A stretch of 64,000 nucleotides of DNA, from assembly GCF_910592395.1 (NCBI RefSeq), contig NC_088310.1, positions 15,881,501-15,945,500 on the forward strand, written 5' to 3'. The notes below the pieces were generated by a model. It did not search any database. It was not told where the DNA came from and worked only from the letters and a program-made list of their open reading frames with translations. Numbering within the stretch: position 1 is the stretch's first letter; the number at the start of each line of letters is the position of its first letter. The position numbers were made by a program, and so were the translations under genes. Shown piece after piece: positions 1 through 13,849 of the stretch. This stretch comes from Lineus longissimus. Taxonomy: Eukaryota; Nemertea; Pilidiophora; Heteronemertea; Lineidae.

Positions 1-3000
1 CACAGGAACGACATATCATAGCAAAAGAAAGTCGGTAGACGTTTTTTAACCTCAGGCCAATGTGGGGCTCTATGCGGATGATCGTTAGGGGTACACACTG
101 TTCGTTTCACCGCATCATAGGAAAAATAACCTGCATTTAAAAAAAATTAAAAATAATCTCAGTTGGGACAGAGACGTAATTTTCGTGGACAGACCCATCT
201 CTCACCAGGGTCTGACCACATTCCTGAATTTATGTTTGTCACTACAATTAGGTCAAAGAAAGACAAGACATGTGGAAAACCTCAAGATCAGCGAAAAGCC
301 ATATATGTGTTAGGTGTACATAAATGTACTGTACTTTTTTACCAAGTTTACCGGAATGTTTTTCTTTCACAATAGCACCGTAACGTAGGAAAATTACCTA
401 AGTATATATATTGCAATTTTGCTGGCTGCGTGGACCCAGGCCCACGGTCATACAGCGCTCATGCTCATGAGTAGTACTTGAAGTCAAAGATGGATATGAA
501 GACTAAATAACCTTTATACAGATGTACGCTATGTTTACGCGCTGTCCGTTTTGACCGAGTTTAATAGGACGTCAAACTGAGATATCAGTCCTTATACAAC
601 GTAGGATAGGGTCAGGGGGAGGCAACTTCTGTGGACGCACGGACCCTCACTCATCATTTTCTTCCACACTCGACCCTATAATAGGGTGTCATGAAACTCA
701 AAGATATGACATCTTTTGGTACATGCATGCATGCAGGTTGAAAAACATCGGTGTCAACGTAATACTCTTAATACTGATGCACGTTAGGTGTACAAACTGT
801 ACACTTTTACCGCGTTAGTTCATTTTTGATAAGACTCTCTCTCTCATGGATGAAACTAGTCATTCGCACGGCGGTTAGATTTCCGTGCATCAAAGGGTTA
901 AATGTCAGCGTTACAAAAGGAAAATACTAGGCCTACAAATATTTTTTAAGATGGGGTATGAGGAAATATCAGTGAAAAAGCCCTATATTCGGGTGCAGGT
1001 TGTGTGGCCACACTGTACGTTTTTACCGTGTTAGTTCATTTTTGAAGATATATACTAATTCTCTCTCACGAAAGAAACTAATAATTCGCTTGGCATCTAG
1101 ATCTCCGTGCTTGAAGGGTTAAATGTCCACGTAACGATGGGAAAATAATACATTTGTCAAAAAACACCTCAAAGATTTTCTAAGATGGGGTATGAGGAAA
1201 TATTATTGGGAGGGCCCTAAGTGCAGGTTATCTGGACACACTGTTCGTTTTAACATCGTTTGTTCATTTTGATTATCTCTCACAAAAGAAACTGATCATT
1301 CGCTTGGCGGCTAGATCTCCGATAAGACATATTGTGGAAAACCTCAAGATCAGCGAAAAGCCATATACATAAATGTACTGCACATTTTTACCGAGTTAAC
1401 AGGAATGTTTTTCTTTCACAATGTCACCGTAACGTAGGAAAATTACCTAAGTATGTATATTGCAATTTTGCTGGCTGCGTGGACCCAGGCCCACGGTCAT
1501 ACAGCGCTCATGCTCATGAGTAGTACTTGACGTCAAAGATGGATATGAAGACCAAATAACCTTTATACAGATGTACGCTATGTTCACGCGCTGTCCGTTT
1601 TGACCGAGTCAGGACGTCAATTGAGATATCAGTCCTTATACAATGTAGGATACGCAACGAAATGAAGATGTACAGGGTCAAAAAATACACGAACACATTT
1701 TTTACCTGAGGCCTAATGAGAAAAACTCGAGGTGAGCAGAGAGCCCTTCCTTAGGATGTTACATACAGCTTTTTCGCTGTATGTAAAACAAAGGGTCAGG
1801 GGTAGGCACGTTCTGTGGACGCACGGACCCTCACCCATCATTTTCTTCCACACTCGACCCAATAATAGGGTGTCATGAAACTCAAAGATATGACATCTTT
1901 TGGTACATGCATGCATGCAGGTTGAAAAACATCGGTGTCAACGTAATACTCCTTATACTGATGCACGTTAGGTGTACAAACTGTACACTTTTACCGCGTT
2001 ATTTCATTTTTGATAAGACTCTCTCTCTCATGGATGAAACTAATCATTCGCACGGCGGTTAGGTTTCCGTGCATCAAAGGGTTAAATGTCAGCGTTACAA
2101 AAGGAAAATACTAGGCCTACAAATATTTTTTAAGATGGGGTATGAGGAAATATCAGTGAAAAAGCCCTATGTTCGGGTACAGGTTGTGTGGCCTCACTGT
2201 ACGTTTTTACCGCGTTAGTTCATTTTGAAGAAATATACTAATTCTCACTCATAAAAGAAAGAAATATACTAATTCTCACTCATAAAAGAAAGTGATCAGA
2301 CGCTTGGCATCTTGATCTCAGTGCTTAAAGGGTTAAATGTCCACGTAACGAAGGGAAAATAATACAATTTGTCAAAAAACACCTCAAAGATTTTCTAAGA
2401 TGGGGTATGAGGAAATATTATTGGGAGGGCCCTAAGTGCAGGTTATCTGGACACACTGTTCGTTTTAACATCGTTTGTTTATTTTGATTATCTCTCACAA
2501 AAGAAACTGATCATTCGCTTGGCGGCTAGATCTCCGATAAGACATGTGGAAAACCTCAAGATCAGCGAAAAGCCATATACATGTATGTGTTAGGTGTACA
2601 AAAATGTACTGTACTTTTTTACCGAGTTAACCGGAATGTTTTTCTTTCACAATGTCACCGTAACGTAGGAAAATTACCTAAGTATGTATATTGCAATTTT
2701 GCTGGCTGCGTGGACCCAGGCCCACGGTCATACAGCGCTCATGCTCATGAGTAGTACTTGACGTCAAAGATGGAAATGAAGACCAAATAACCTTTATACA
2801 GATGTACGCCATGTTCACGCGCTGTCCGTTTTGACCGAGTCAGGACGTCAATTGAGATATCAGTCCTTATACAATGTAGGATACGTAACGAAATAAAGAT
2901 GTACAGGGTCAAAAAATACACGAACGCATTTTTTACCTGAGCCCTAATGAGAAAAACTCGAGGTCAACAGAGAGCCCTTCCTTAGGATGTTACATACAGC

Positions 3001-3775
3001 TTTTTCGCTGTATGTAAAACAAAGGGTCAGGGGGAGGCACGTTCTGTGGACGCACGGACCCTCACCCATCATTTTCTTCCACACTCGACCCAATAATAGG
3101 GTGTCATGAAACTCAAAGATATGACATCTTTTGGTACATGCATGCATGCAGGTAGAAAAACATCGGTGTCAACGTAATACTCCTTATACTGATGCACGTT
3201 AGGTGTACAAACTGTACACTTTTACCGCGTTATTTCATTTTTGATAAGACTCTCTCTCTCATGGATGAAACTAGTCATTCGCACGGCGGTTAGATTTCCG
3301 TGCATCAAAGGGTTAAATGTCAGCGTTACAAAAGGAAAATACTAGGCCTACAAATATTTTTTAAGATGGGGTATGAGGCAATATCAGTGAAAAAGCCCTA
3401 TATTCAGGTGCAGGTTGTGTGGCCACACTGTATTTACGTTTTTACTGCGTTAGTTCATTTTTGAAGATATATACTAATTCTCTCTCACGAAAGAAAGTGA
3501 TCAGTCGCTTGGCATCTTGATCACAGTGCTTAAAGGGTTAAATGTCCACGTAACGAAAGGAAAATAATACAATTTGTCAAAAAACACCTCAAAGATTTTC
3601 TAAGATGGGGTATGAGGAAATATTATTGGGAGGGCCCTAAGTGCAGGTTATCTGGACACACTGTTCGTTTTAACATCGTTTGTTCATTTTGATTATCTCT
3701 CACAAAAGAAACTGATCATTAGCTTGGCGGCTAGATCTCCGGCTTAAAGTGTTATTATGTCAATGTTCGAAAGAT
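1..3775. repeat. Tandem satellite array, unit ~1.18-1.23 kb
   Basis: Landmark blocks recur at regular spacing. The CATGCATGCATGCAGGT block lies near 721, 1905 and 3136, and the block around the AGATCAGCGAAAAGCC motif recurs near 285, 1348 and 2560. The same short reading frame appears at 1713-1916 and 2944-3147, 1231 bp apart, which reflects repeat identity and not a gene. Each unit holds several diverged sub-repeats built around GGGTTAAATGTC. The array continues past the left edge and ends near 3775. I see no coding content. Confidence 0.85.
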
Positions 3776-6700
3776 AAATCCAATGTATATCTGTCAAAAA
3801 CACTACAAGGATTTTCTAAAGATGAGGCATCAGTGGCCACTCTACCCTACGCTCACTTGCACAAGGGCCACGGAGAGACTGTCATTGTGTGGAATGATTT
3901 TTATATCTAAGTGGTAGCGATATTTATTTGTGAACCAAGAAATTTGTTTTGCTCTCTTCCCAATCACTGCGTATGACGACGGGGTGTTAAAATGAAAAGC
4001 TTGTAACCGAAGATATCTACTGATCGACCTAATTGTCTGAACCATCGAATCTGAACCATGGGAGAAGAAAGGACCTGATGAAAAAGGCCCGAGTAGCCTA
4101 TCCTTATGTTGATGTTGAAGTGAAAAAGTAGACCGGATTTCATAGAGGACTTCAAATCCAAAAATGTAGGCCTGCATTGTAAGATTCCTTAATAGAAAAC
4201 TTTATTATAAACGATTACAAACCTGTGCTGTTTTGATGATAATATCCACTGTAATTCCAATAAAATGCTTTTACGAAGAACTCATGAAATACACGACTGC
4301 TAACACTCATCACCATTGAAAAGTGCGCGAAATCGATGGAATGTGACCTACTCCTGATTCTAGGCCATCTCTATTGTTTTACTTCGGTCCAGGCACTCGG
4401 CTCATGACACAGGAAAAAAAGCGTAACTTCGTCACTCCCGGGAAGTCCTCGATATAGGGCAAACCTGCAGAGACCGCCACTGGACAGTGCCCGTTGTATA
4501 TTGGGATAGAGGGGACACTTACCATGGTTATGGGGACACTTTCCAGGACGCTGTATCTCCATTGATTAAGGCATTTTAAAGCGTTATGTCTCGACCGTAT
4601 AAAGTGGACCAGCCTTTGGCAACTTAACGCACTTCGTGTCCACTTAATAGAGTAAAAAAACCATTGAAGTCAACTTAACTGAGGGTGAACAAAAGTACAT
4701 AAAACAAGATTTGTATGTTCATTTAGGAGGAGTACAAAAGTTGTATATAAAATGCCGACTTCATTATGATTTATAGGACACAAAATTTGACATGACAGCA
4801 TTTTATAAAATATGAATAATCTATAATGAGAATAGTTTTGTAGCACCAATGATTTGAAAATACTGAATTTATTTATTGCATGAATAGAACACAAAAAACA
4901 GGATGATTACATGATTGTCACATGCGTGAAATATATTGTCATGGATGGGCATTGGGAACAAAAAGAATTGCTGTTATCAGCTGCATTGGTAGCGATTGCT
5001 TTAGCTGATTTTCAGAAACTGACAGGAATGAGAATGTTGATATAGTGTTGAAAAAATATTTTTATAACATACATTGCATTCAAATAACACTAAGAAGTAG
5101 ACGAGTACTAATTTCGCACACTTGAAAATATTTGGACATTGACTGTCACTGGTAGTGGTAGTAGAGTAATTACATGCCACCAGCAGCACTAATTCAGACA
5201 GTTTTCGCTGTGCTTCAGTAACTGACTGGAATGACTAAGTTTGATTGTGCTGAAATGATACATAATAACGTACATTGCATAAACAAAATGATTACAAGAT
5301 TTGTACTGTCTTGAAATATATGGACAGGGACAGTCACTGGAAGTTTGACATGCCATCAGTTGCACTGCTCCCGACAGTTTTCACTGTGCTTCAGTAACTG
5401 ACTGGAATGACTAAGTTTGATTGTTCTGTATTTGCCTCCATTTGGATTTTGTGAACAAAAGTTACTAACCTTGTGTAATTGAAGTGTCGAATTCGCCTTG
5501 GTCGAAATGATAATACAGTAAATAAATCTATTGAATGTTGCTGAAAAGAAAACATTTACTACGTTAGAAGCCATGTACATGATAACACCACCACCACCAT
5601 TATCAATATCATCACAAGTCAACTGGGGAATATGTGTGATATTTGTTCAAAACTTGCGTATATGGTATTTGCAGGTCTATTGTATTGTAACATATTTTTC
5701 ACTTTCAAAATTAACTTTTTTACTAGAAATTATGAATCAATACTAACCGTAAGAAGCGTATGAAATTACAGAAGGCCTTCGTCGAAAAATGTAATGTACT
5801 TGTACTCATTCGTGTCATTAAACCTGAAAGCAGCACAGCATAACAGTGAAATTACCGTGACATCAATGGATGTCAAACTAACGTAGTGACGTAAATTTGA
5901 ATTCGAAGTGCACAAATTCACAATTAAGGTTTCGAACACATTGAGAACTGAAAAACTTCATACAAATGCTTTCACACCAATGATAATTGATATGATTGTG
6001 GCGCTCCTGATGAGGTATCGCCCTCTGCTAAGCAGCTTTGGTCGTAACTAGGGTAAATGTTTTTTTCAAGTGATATGAGCGATGCAATACCTTAGTTTCC
6101 ACCAGCGCCACGTAGCAGTCAATGAAGTTGTGCTGGTACTCCATTAACGTCATGCTTCAAATTTGAAGAAATTAATATTACCTTCATCAAGTACGTAATA
6201 ATATTACACCAGGCCTTTGTCGAAAATGTAGATCTCGAAGTCTAACTGTAATGAAAGAAAACATCAATGTGACAATATGGTCTACTATGTATGAGGGGGA
6301 GAACGGGTATTTTCGGGACACTGGGATGGGCCGAAAATAACTGTCGGGATTCGGGATAGACACCCTTATTTTAGCGGGATTCGAGACAAGCCGTGTTTTG
6401 CGTCACGATTCGGCTAAAATTGCGTATTGGGAAACGGGATAAGCCTTTTTTCCTAACGGGACGTCGAGACAGTTACCCCCCCCCCCCTTCCCACCCTCAT
6501 GACATGTAGCATTGTTTGTAGGCCTATTGTTACTCACAATCTATTTTTTTGTAATTGATACTGGTAGTATCAATGTGAAATATGCCACACGTTGGGAGCA
6601 TGCAAGGCCTAGTACAATACACCATCATCACAATCAAATATTTCAATAATACACTGTCAACGAGAATGAATGTTCAACCATCAATCACGTGCATTGTAGT

Positions 6701-8040
6701 AGTGTACATCCCCCATCCCATGACGGCTTGCGCCCCGCTGACACGACGAGCACATGGCTGAGCCAATCCATCGCCTATACACTACTTTACAAAAATCGAC
6801 ACCTACTGAAACTTTCACTAATTATTCTCGGAAATGTACTTTATCGTTACATCAATAAATGCACATTCGAATTTCAAAACTACCACTTATTTTTGCCGTG
6901 AAACTGACCTGAGTTATCGAAACACCGTCACTGCGAAAAGAGGAAGAAGCAGGTCCGCATTTATCGAAATATTGCTAAATATAATTGTCAAAATGTCGAC
7001 CAAATTACCAATTAAATCACAATAAACTTATCAAATGTTCACTCATGCCTTTGGGTGAAAAAATACTGATTTTTCAATCATTCTCAATTTTACAAATCAC
7101 CAATCACAAAAAGAAATAATGATGCAATTACCCAAAATAGATGAGATTTGACCACTGGTATAATTCCGCCATCTTGGATATCGGCATCGTCACCACCACT
7201 TCAAATTCTAAAGTCTTATTCAGGCCTAATATGTGTCACCTGCTGTGGTAAATGGCTTGTTTTATCAATAAATAACAAAATATGATCTTTGTAAATAAAA
7301 TCGGAGATCTTCTGGTGTGTTTTTATGTGAATTTATTACGAACTATCAATGCAGCGCAGGGCAGCCATCGTGTTCTCATGCGTAGTGGCGATGCGATAGC
7401 CATCCGCGGCACTGCTTTTCAAGATGGTGGCAATTGCCCAGTGCTAGAGGCGTTGTAAGGAAAATTGAGAGCAGGCCCCTAATGAATGAACTCTCAACGA
7501 TATCGATATATTTTCGTAATTCCAGCACAACTGTTCACCAATGAACGTCCACCGACAATCCCACTTAACGAATATTAATATCAATTCATATCATGTATCT
7601 TAAGACGCTTTTATTTCATTTTAAAAAGAGTTATCGAGTGAACGATGACCTCCTACCGTACCCTCGAAATAAACAGCCAAAATGACCACAAAAACACCTT
7701 TTTAGAAAAAAACAGCGATTTTTACGAAATAAATGTCATCAGAGACGAAACTAGACACTAATTTAGCTAGGTATGCACAGTAATAGTACCTGAAGTGATC
7801 GATTTCAAGGAGAAAATACACTGAAAACAACTTTTCAGGAACAGAAATAAGATCACATTGTGAATAATAAATACTCGTAAATCCCGTCAGGCAACAACGC
7901 AGTATACCAACATGCCATCTATAATTGGTAGGTGTAACCACAACTCTCAAGTGTCTGTGGTCCGATGGTCTGTTTTGATATCGTCATTATGATCGCTCCG
8001 CCTGTTCGCGTGGTGGCGTGGTGGTCGCGTGGTGCCCGTG
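3776..8040. other. Gene-free stretch
   Basis: Only short random-looking frames are present on either strand, and I recognise no exon, RNA gene or transposon protein. It holds a direct repeat at 5173-5427 and a poly-C run near 6476-6487. The rest is AT-rich sequence without visible structure. Confidence 0.5.
5173..5427. repeat. Diverged direct repeat, ~177-bp spacing
   Basis: The segment ending in CAGTAACTGACTGGAATGAC occurs near 5213 and again near 5393, with similar flanks (CATGCCA...GACAGTTTTC) before each. This is two copies of a short tandem duplication with substitutions. Confidence 0.7.
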
Positions 8041-8641
8041 TATGGCTGGCGGGAGTGGACAAATATCTGAATTAAGGGTCGGGATAAATCAGATTTATAC
8101 CACGACTATATTCATAATAGTAGACAGCCAATCAGACCCCCGCATTTCATGAATTATGGTGACCATTAAATCTGAATTATACCACGACATAAATGAATCA
8201 ACCCACGACTATAATCGTTTTAGACCCACGACTATATTCGTAATAGCAGACAGCCAATCAGAGAGCCGAATTTATGGACGGAAGTGCGATTTATGGACGC
8301 CGGAAGTGCGATATATGGACGCCGGAAGTGCGATATATGGACGCCGGAAGTGCTATTTATGTACGCCGGATGTTAGAATGTTAGATTTAATGGTCACCCT
8401 AATTCATGAAATGCGGGGTTCTGATTGGCTGTCTGCTATTACGAATATAGTCGTGGGTCTAAAACGATTATAGTCGTGGGTTGATTCATTTATGTCGTGG
8501 TATAATTCAGATTTAATGGTCACCATAATTCATGAAATGCGGGGGTCTGATTGGCTGTCTACTATTATGAATATAGTCGTGGTATAAATCTGATTTATCC
8601 CGACCCTTAATTCAGATATTTGTCCACTCCCGCCAGCCATA
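8041..8641. mobile_element. Foldback/MITE element with long inverted arms and 6-bp target duplication
   Basis: The 601-bp element begins TATGGCTGGCGGGAGTGGAC and ends with its reverse complement. The arms stay complementary for roughly 250 bp each side, around a core that repeats GGACGCCGGAAGTGCGAT-like units. CCCGTG lies directly outside both ends (8035-8040 and 8642-8647), a 6-bp target-site duplication. The termini match those of the element at 28965-29362. The TATGG ends and 6-bp duplication resemble IS3EU-type transposons, but no transposase is present, so the class is inferred. Confidence 0.85.
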
Positions 8642-9059
8642 CCCGTGGTGGCGTGGTGCAAATACCGCCTGCCCGACCAGGGCGGGGCGCAGTCGGGGAA
8701 TGATAAAGTTAGTTAATACAGGTCAGTTTGTGTGTTGCCTAATGGTTCTTCCACTTTGATTTTAGGTTTCCCTAACGTAATCGGTGCTTTGGACTGCACA
8801 CAGATAAAGATTCAAGCCCCATCTCAATTTGAGGATGTTTATGTCTGTCGCAAATCCATTCACAGCATCAATGTTTAGGTAAGCATGTGTGAATAGAACA
8901 CTTTCAAAGGTCAGTTGGTAGCCCTGCCTAGTAACGAAATGTGCACATAATGTCTGTAGGCCTACACCAAAGTACAATAAACATGCATTGCATTTATTAC
9001 CAGATGACCGGCTGGCTGGCTTTTTGGCTCACCGTAGGGGAGTCTATGTAATACCGCAG

Positions 9060-9102
9060 TGTCCGTCGTCCGTCGTCCGTCGTCCGTCGTCCGTCGTCGT
9101 AT
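9060..9102. repeat. Short tandem repeat (CGTCGTC)n
   Basis: About six copies of a 7-bp CCGTCGT unit lie just left of the 280-300-bp tandem array, inside intron 1 of the broken Harbinger transposase. Confidence 0.8.
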
Positions 9103-9118
9103 CCTATTTCAAAAACAG

Positions 9119-10240
9119 TGGCACGTTTCTTAACCGCTAGGGCTATGAACTTGAAACTTTGTACACAGCACCCCCTAGGTCAGGTGACCTCTGACACTGA
9201 ATTTCAGTCCGATCTGACTCTCAACTTGGCCACCAGGGGGCCAAATGTCGATATCTAAAAAGTGTGATATCTCGCTTATTAGTGACTTGTTTTCGATGAA
9301 ACTTGTGTTGTAGGTTCTCATAGCAAATATACATCTTATATCATACGGGTTTTTAATTTGACATACTTTTCAAGTTCACAGAGGTCATATGGCGTAAATG
9401 GCCGTAGGGAGTGTAAACTATGGCACGTTTCTTAACCACTAAAGCTATGTACTTGAAACTTAGTACATATAACCCCCTATATCACATAGCCTCTGGTGCT
9501 GAATTTCAGTTTGATCTGATTTTCAACTCTGATATCTAAAAAGTGTGATATCTCACTTATAAGTGACTTGTTTTCGATAAAATTTTTATGGTAGGTACTC
9601 TTAGGAAGAATACATCACATGTCTTACGGGTTTTCAATTTGACCTACTTTTCAAGGTCACAGAGGTCATATGGCGTAAATTGGCCGTTAGAGTGTAAACT
9701 ATGGCACGTTTCTTAACCACTAAAGCTATGAACTTGAAACTTGGTGCATATAACCCCCTACATCAGAAAACATTTGATGCCGAATTTTGGCCTGATCTGA
9801 TTCTTTATTCGGCCACCAGGGGGCCATAATGGAAAAAGTAAGAAGTGCAATATCTTGCTTATTTGAGTGAATTGTTTTCGATAAAATTTTTATGGCAGGG
9901 ACTTCTAGCAATGATACACCACATGTCCTACGATTTTTGGATTTGACCTCCTTTTCTAGGTCACAGAGGTCAAATGGCGTAAATTGGCCATTAGAGTGTA
10001 ACTATGGCACGTTTCTTAACTGCTGAAGCTATGAACTTGAAAGTTGGTACATGTAACCCCCTACATCAGATAATCTCTGACACCGAATTTTGGCCTGATC
10101 TGATTCTTGATTTGGCCACCAGGGGGTCAAAACTGAAAAAGTAGGACGTGCAATATCTCGCTTACTAATGACTTTTTTTCGATGAATTTTTTATTGCAGG
10201 GACTCTTAGCAATCACACGATATTGATCTTGTTGATGTCA
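9119..10240. repeat. Four diverged tandem copies, unit ~280-300 bp
   Basis: The block TGGCACGTTTCTTAACC recurs at about 9119, 9421, 9702 and 10005. Each unit then shows GAACTTGAAA, ACCCCCTA, a CCACCAGGGGG block, a GATATCTCGCTTA-type block and CACAGAGGTCATATGGCG. The units are substituted relative to each other and non-coding. They occupy the transposase intron. Confidence 0.85.
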
Positions 10241-11800
10241 TAGACAATTATTGGTTGGATCATAAACTTATATATACTGCCCTGTCTTATTACTTGACAT
10301 CAATACACATCTAAAAAAAGTCTTCATGCCTGATTGTGTTCGCCATATTCACCTCTAAACTAAGCATGATCCTGCCTACTAAAAGATGTATACGGTGAGC
10401 ACAATGGCCCCTGGCCGTTTCATTCATTTAGTCATCTTGGAACGAGATCAGGTTCACTTTCAAAGCCTGGCTCATTGGAGGCCTGATCTAGTTTAAGAGA
10501 TTGCATGTCCATCTGAAATATGAATATCCTGATTCCTGGCATAGTATGAATTAAAATCATTGCTAAGTATGAAAAATTTTGAAAGTACAGTGTTTCTGCC
10601 AGAAAAAAATTCAAGAGGGGGAACCAAAGCCCAAATTCCTGGTCGAAAGAGCAAATTTTGGCTGTTTTTCGGACAATCTTGGCAGTTGCCCCCCCCCCCC
10701 CCGGCAGAAACCCAGAAATAATATTTCAATTTCCACTTTTTGGTATTGCAGATGATATGTGATGCTGATCGCATTGCCACAAACCTTGTAGCCAAATGGC
10801 CGGGAAGTGTTCACGACAGTCGAATATTCAAGGTGTTGTCCATTGGCCGAGAACTTGCTAACCAAGGTAATTCAGACATGTGTGATACCCACTAAAAACA
10901 AGTAATTTAATAGATAGATAAATAATTTAATTGGAACTTTATCAACATTTATAACTAACATACATGTAGTAGAAAAGAAATTATCACATAGGCATACTAC
11001 TGGATCAACAGTATCATGCTTATTTGAAAAATATATAATATATAAACGAGAAACCCCATGTTATGTATAAAATGACAAAAAAACATTGATATTCTCATAT
11101 TCAATAAATTAGTATAAAATTCATTCATTTTGAAAAAAATTATTACATTTACAATATTGTATTTACAATTTCAGCTCCACATGATGGATTCCTTTTGGGA
11201 GACAAAGGTTATGCACTTGAACCGTACCTGATGACACCTTATCGGAATCCAACACCTGAAGAAGCCAGATATAATGCCGCCCAAGCACGAACCAGAACAC
11301 GAGTTGAGCAGGCCTTTGGCATTTTAAAGAGGCGGTTCCATTGCTTGCACGATGAAATTCGGCTGGTCCCAGAACAGGCCTGTAAAGTGATAGTCTGCTG
11401 TGTAATCCTCAACAACATTGAACTGAAGCGGCAGGATGTGATGGAGCCACTTTTGGAGAATCAATATAACCTTGATCCCATTGATGACGATACTGTAACT
11501 GGAAGGGTTGTAAGAGATCATTTGCGTGATACCTTCTTTCATTTCTGATTGTGCAAGCATGCAAGGTTTTTTTTATGATATTTTAAGAGGAAACCTAAGT
11601 GAGTTGGCCATAAAATTGCATTTAAAAGAATACATGTGTTAGGGGCAAAATCCGTGTGCTATGTGAATCTATGCCTTTTATAGGTACGAAAAATAGTATT
11701 CAAAACTTTGGTTCATAGATCTTGTACTGTTTGGCATGTTTGATGTTTGTGACTTTTTGTGGCAAATTTGGATGTTTTTGATAGAATGTCTGACAGATCA

Positions 11801-12029
11801 GGGCCCGGTTGCACAGTCAGCATTAGGTTAACAACAACTTAAGTGCTAATGCTTGATTTAAAATCTCACTTATGTAGCAGTTGAATATCATCGACTTGGA
11901 AATTTTAACAGTAATCCTTAATATAATACCATTTTAATTGATAACTCTAGTCTTACATTAGTGAGATTTTAAAGCCAGCATTAGCCCTAACGTTGGTGTT
12001 AACCTAACACTGATTGAGCAACTGGGCCC
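11801..12029. mobile_element. Small MITE, GGGCCCGGTTGC termini
   Basis: The 229-bp element begins GGGCCCGGTTGCACAGTCAG and ends ...GAGCAACTGGGCCC. Subterminal inverted segments match too (AGCATTAGGTTAAC against GTTAACCTAACACT; AAAATCTCACTTA against AGTGAGATTTTAAA). The ends resemble the 13596-16058 Harbinger derivative, suggesting a related MITE family. Confidence 0.75.
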
Positions 12030-13849
12030 ATAGTCATAGTGAGGGCCTAACTAACAGGGCTCATTGAAATACCTTGTTAATTCTTCGGTTCACGGGTGAA
12101 CCGTAAAGCATGAGGCGTGAGGAGTGAAGCGTGAAGCTCTATGTAACGTCTGCCTTAGGGGCATGAAAACTTGATTGACTGCAGATTTAATCCTTATGCA
12201 GTTTGGCCATTTTTAGCTTGATGTAATCAGTTTTAAGGCCAACAAGAGCTATCTGACAGTCAATCAACTTTTGTTGCTGCTGTGCTGCCAACTTCTCCTC
12301 TTGCATGACCTCGTAGGAAAGATTTTCAAGGTCTTCCTTAGATCTTTTCGGCTTTGGTGGCTTGACCGAGGCTTTAAGCAGATTGGCAAGTTCTGCCTTG
12401 TTCATGTTCTTGTCAATGTTAGTGCTGGGGCAGCTAAAATAGCTGATCCTGCTACCCTCTTGCATGTGGACCTTGGTTCAAGAGGGGCACTTCCTAGGGC
12501 TGCTGAAGGCTTGGAGGACATACTAGTTATAGTAGAGCTAGGAAGAACAGCTGCAATTCCTCCTGCAGAAGTCTCAGCATCAGCTGATTGTAATGGTAGT
12601 CGGAGGTCAAACACGACATTCTTGTGTTCATCTTGCGTCACTGCTGTCCATGCTGAAAGTAGTTAAAGATGTGTAGAAATATGGTTCAACATCAATACAT
12701 GACATTAGTTTTGCCATGATTAAAACTGTCAAAAGTTGCTATGTTATATCAATCTAAAATGATTTTTTTAGATCGCTTAATTCCGCTCAGCTGACGTTTA
12801 CTATTCAGTGAAATGAGTCGCTGTGCCTTTTATCTTGATGTGTGATGTGAACAATTTGTTGGGGAATTTAGATTGGGGGGGCCTACTGTATGTTTTCTGG
12901 CATGTCCAAATAAGGGAGGTTGAGAATAACGACTTATCGCGGACACTTATCGTGTAAAACTGTAGAAAGAGGACAAAATTTGTGTACATATGCATCTGGA
13001 TGTACGTATAAGTTTCCGTGATAAGTGACTGATCTCAACCTCCCTAATCTTATCAAATCAACCTAATACATGCATGTACCTATCTCAGAGTCGAACCCAC
13101 TAATAAGGCCCTTGATGCTCGGATCACCTTCTCTCATGGTGTAGTAGGCCTCTTCAGCATCAGTTGGTGGTGGTGGACGTCCCCCACCACCAGTGGCTGG
13201 ATGACGCATTTCGTCCATTTTTGCCCGTGCTGAAAATGAATGAAAACAACTTATTTATTTCAGCTATTAAATGCAATACAGTCCTGATCATTTTAATCAT
13301 ATCAACCTCCTACATTCCTAAGATATTTTGCAAACTAATAGATAAACTAAATGACCAATTACATAAATGCAAGTATTTTCGTAAGGGTATGCCTACATGC
13401 AGGCCTTGATAAGGATTCTATTATTGTCAAAATGTTTTCATGTGGTATTGATAGTTAGCATGGTTAGTAGGCCTTCACTTTTACCTTTCTCTTTACTGGT
13501 ATTGGAACAGGGCCTTATCTGACTTTTTGCAAAATGTTGGTGCTTTCTACTGAAGTCTTAACCCTACAGCTGCGTGAACTGAACTCTTGACTTCTGGGGC
13601 CGGTTTCACAAAAGTTATGGTGATAAAAGTATGTTAGTTTATCTTTTTATGTTAAAGTCCCTAACTTAGCGTTAGCTAACATAACGCTAAAATTGAGTTT
13701 CACAAATCAATGTTAGGCCCAATGTTAACTAACGCTACTTTTAAGTAAATCAATGTTAGTTGCTAGGGACATTTCCCATAATGCATTTGGTCCTCATATT
13801 GAAAGCAAGACATGCAAGATGGCTGCCTCCATAGAGAATCATTCATCTG

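Larger units (their letters stand above)
8766..11548 (+). pseudogene. Harbinger (HARBI1-like) DDE transposase, broken
   Basis: Three exons with matching phases encode the catalytic part of a Harbinger/PIF transposase: 8766-8878, 10752-10866 and 11175-11548. Exon 1 carries the first catalytic Asp in GALDCTQIK, exon 2 the WPGSVHDSRIF motif, and exon 3 GDKGY, the RVEQAFGILKRRF block with the catalytic Glu, and the C-terminus. Splice sites are intact (TTTTAG acceptor, GTAAGC and GTAATT donors, TTTCAG acceptor). The last codon of exon 1 is TAG at 8876-8878 where relatives usually carry Gln, so the reading frame is interrupted. The N-terminal helix-turn-helix exon is not found upstream, where the 8041-8641 element lies. 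It sits tail to tail with the Myb-like gene at 12187-17447, the usual two-gene Harbinger arrangement. Confidence 0.85.

Noticed and set aside
1713-1916. Identical 67-aa frame here and at 2944-3147
   Set aside because: It reflects satellite unit identity. No domain, and the frame is broken in the first unit.
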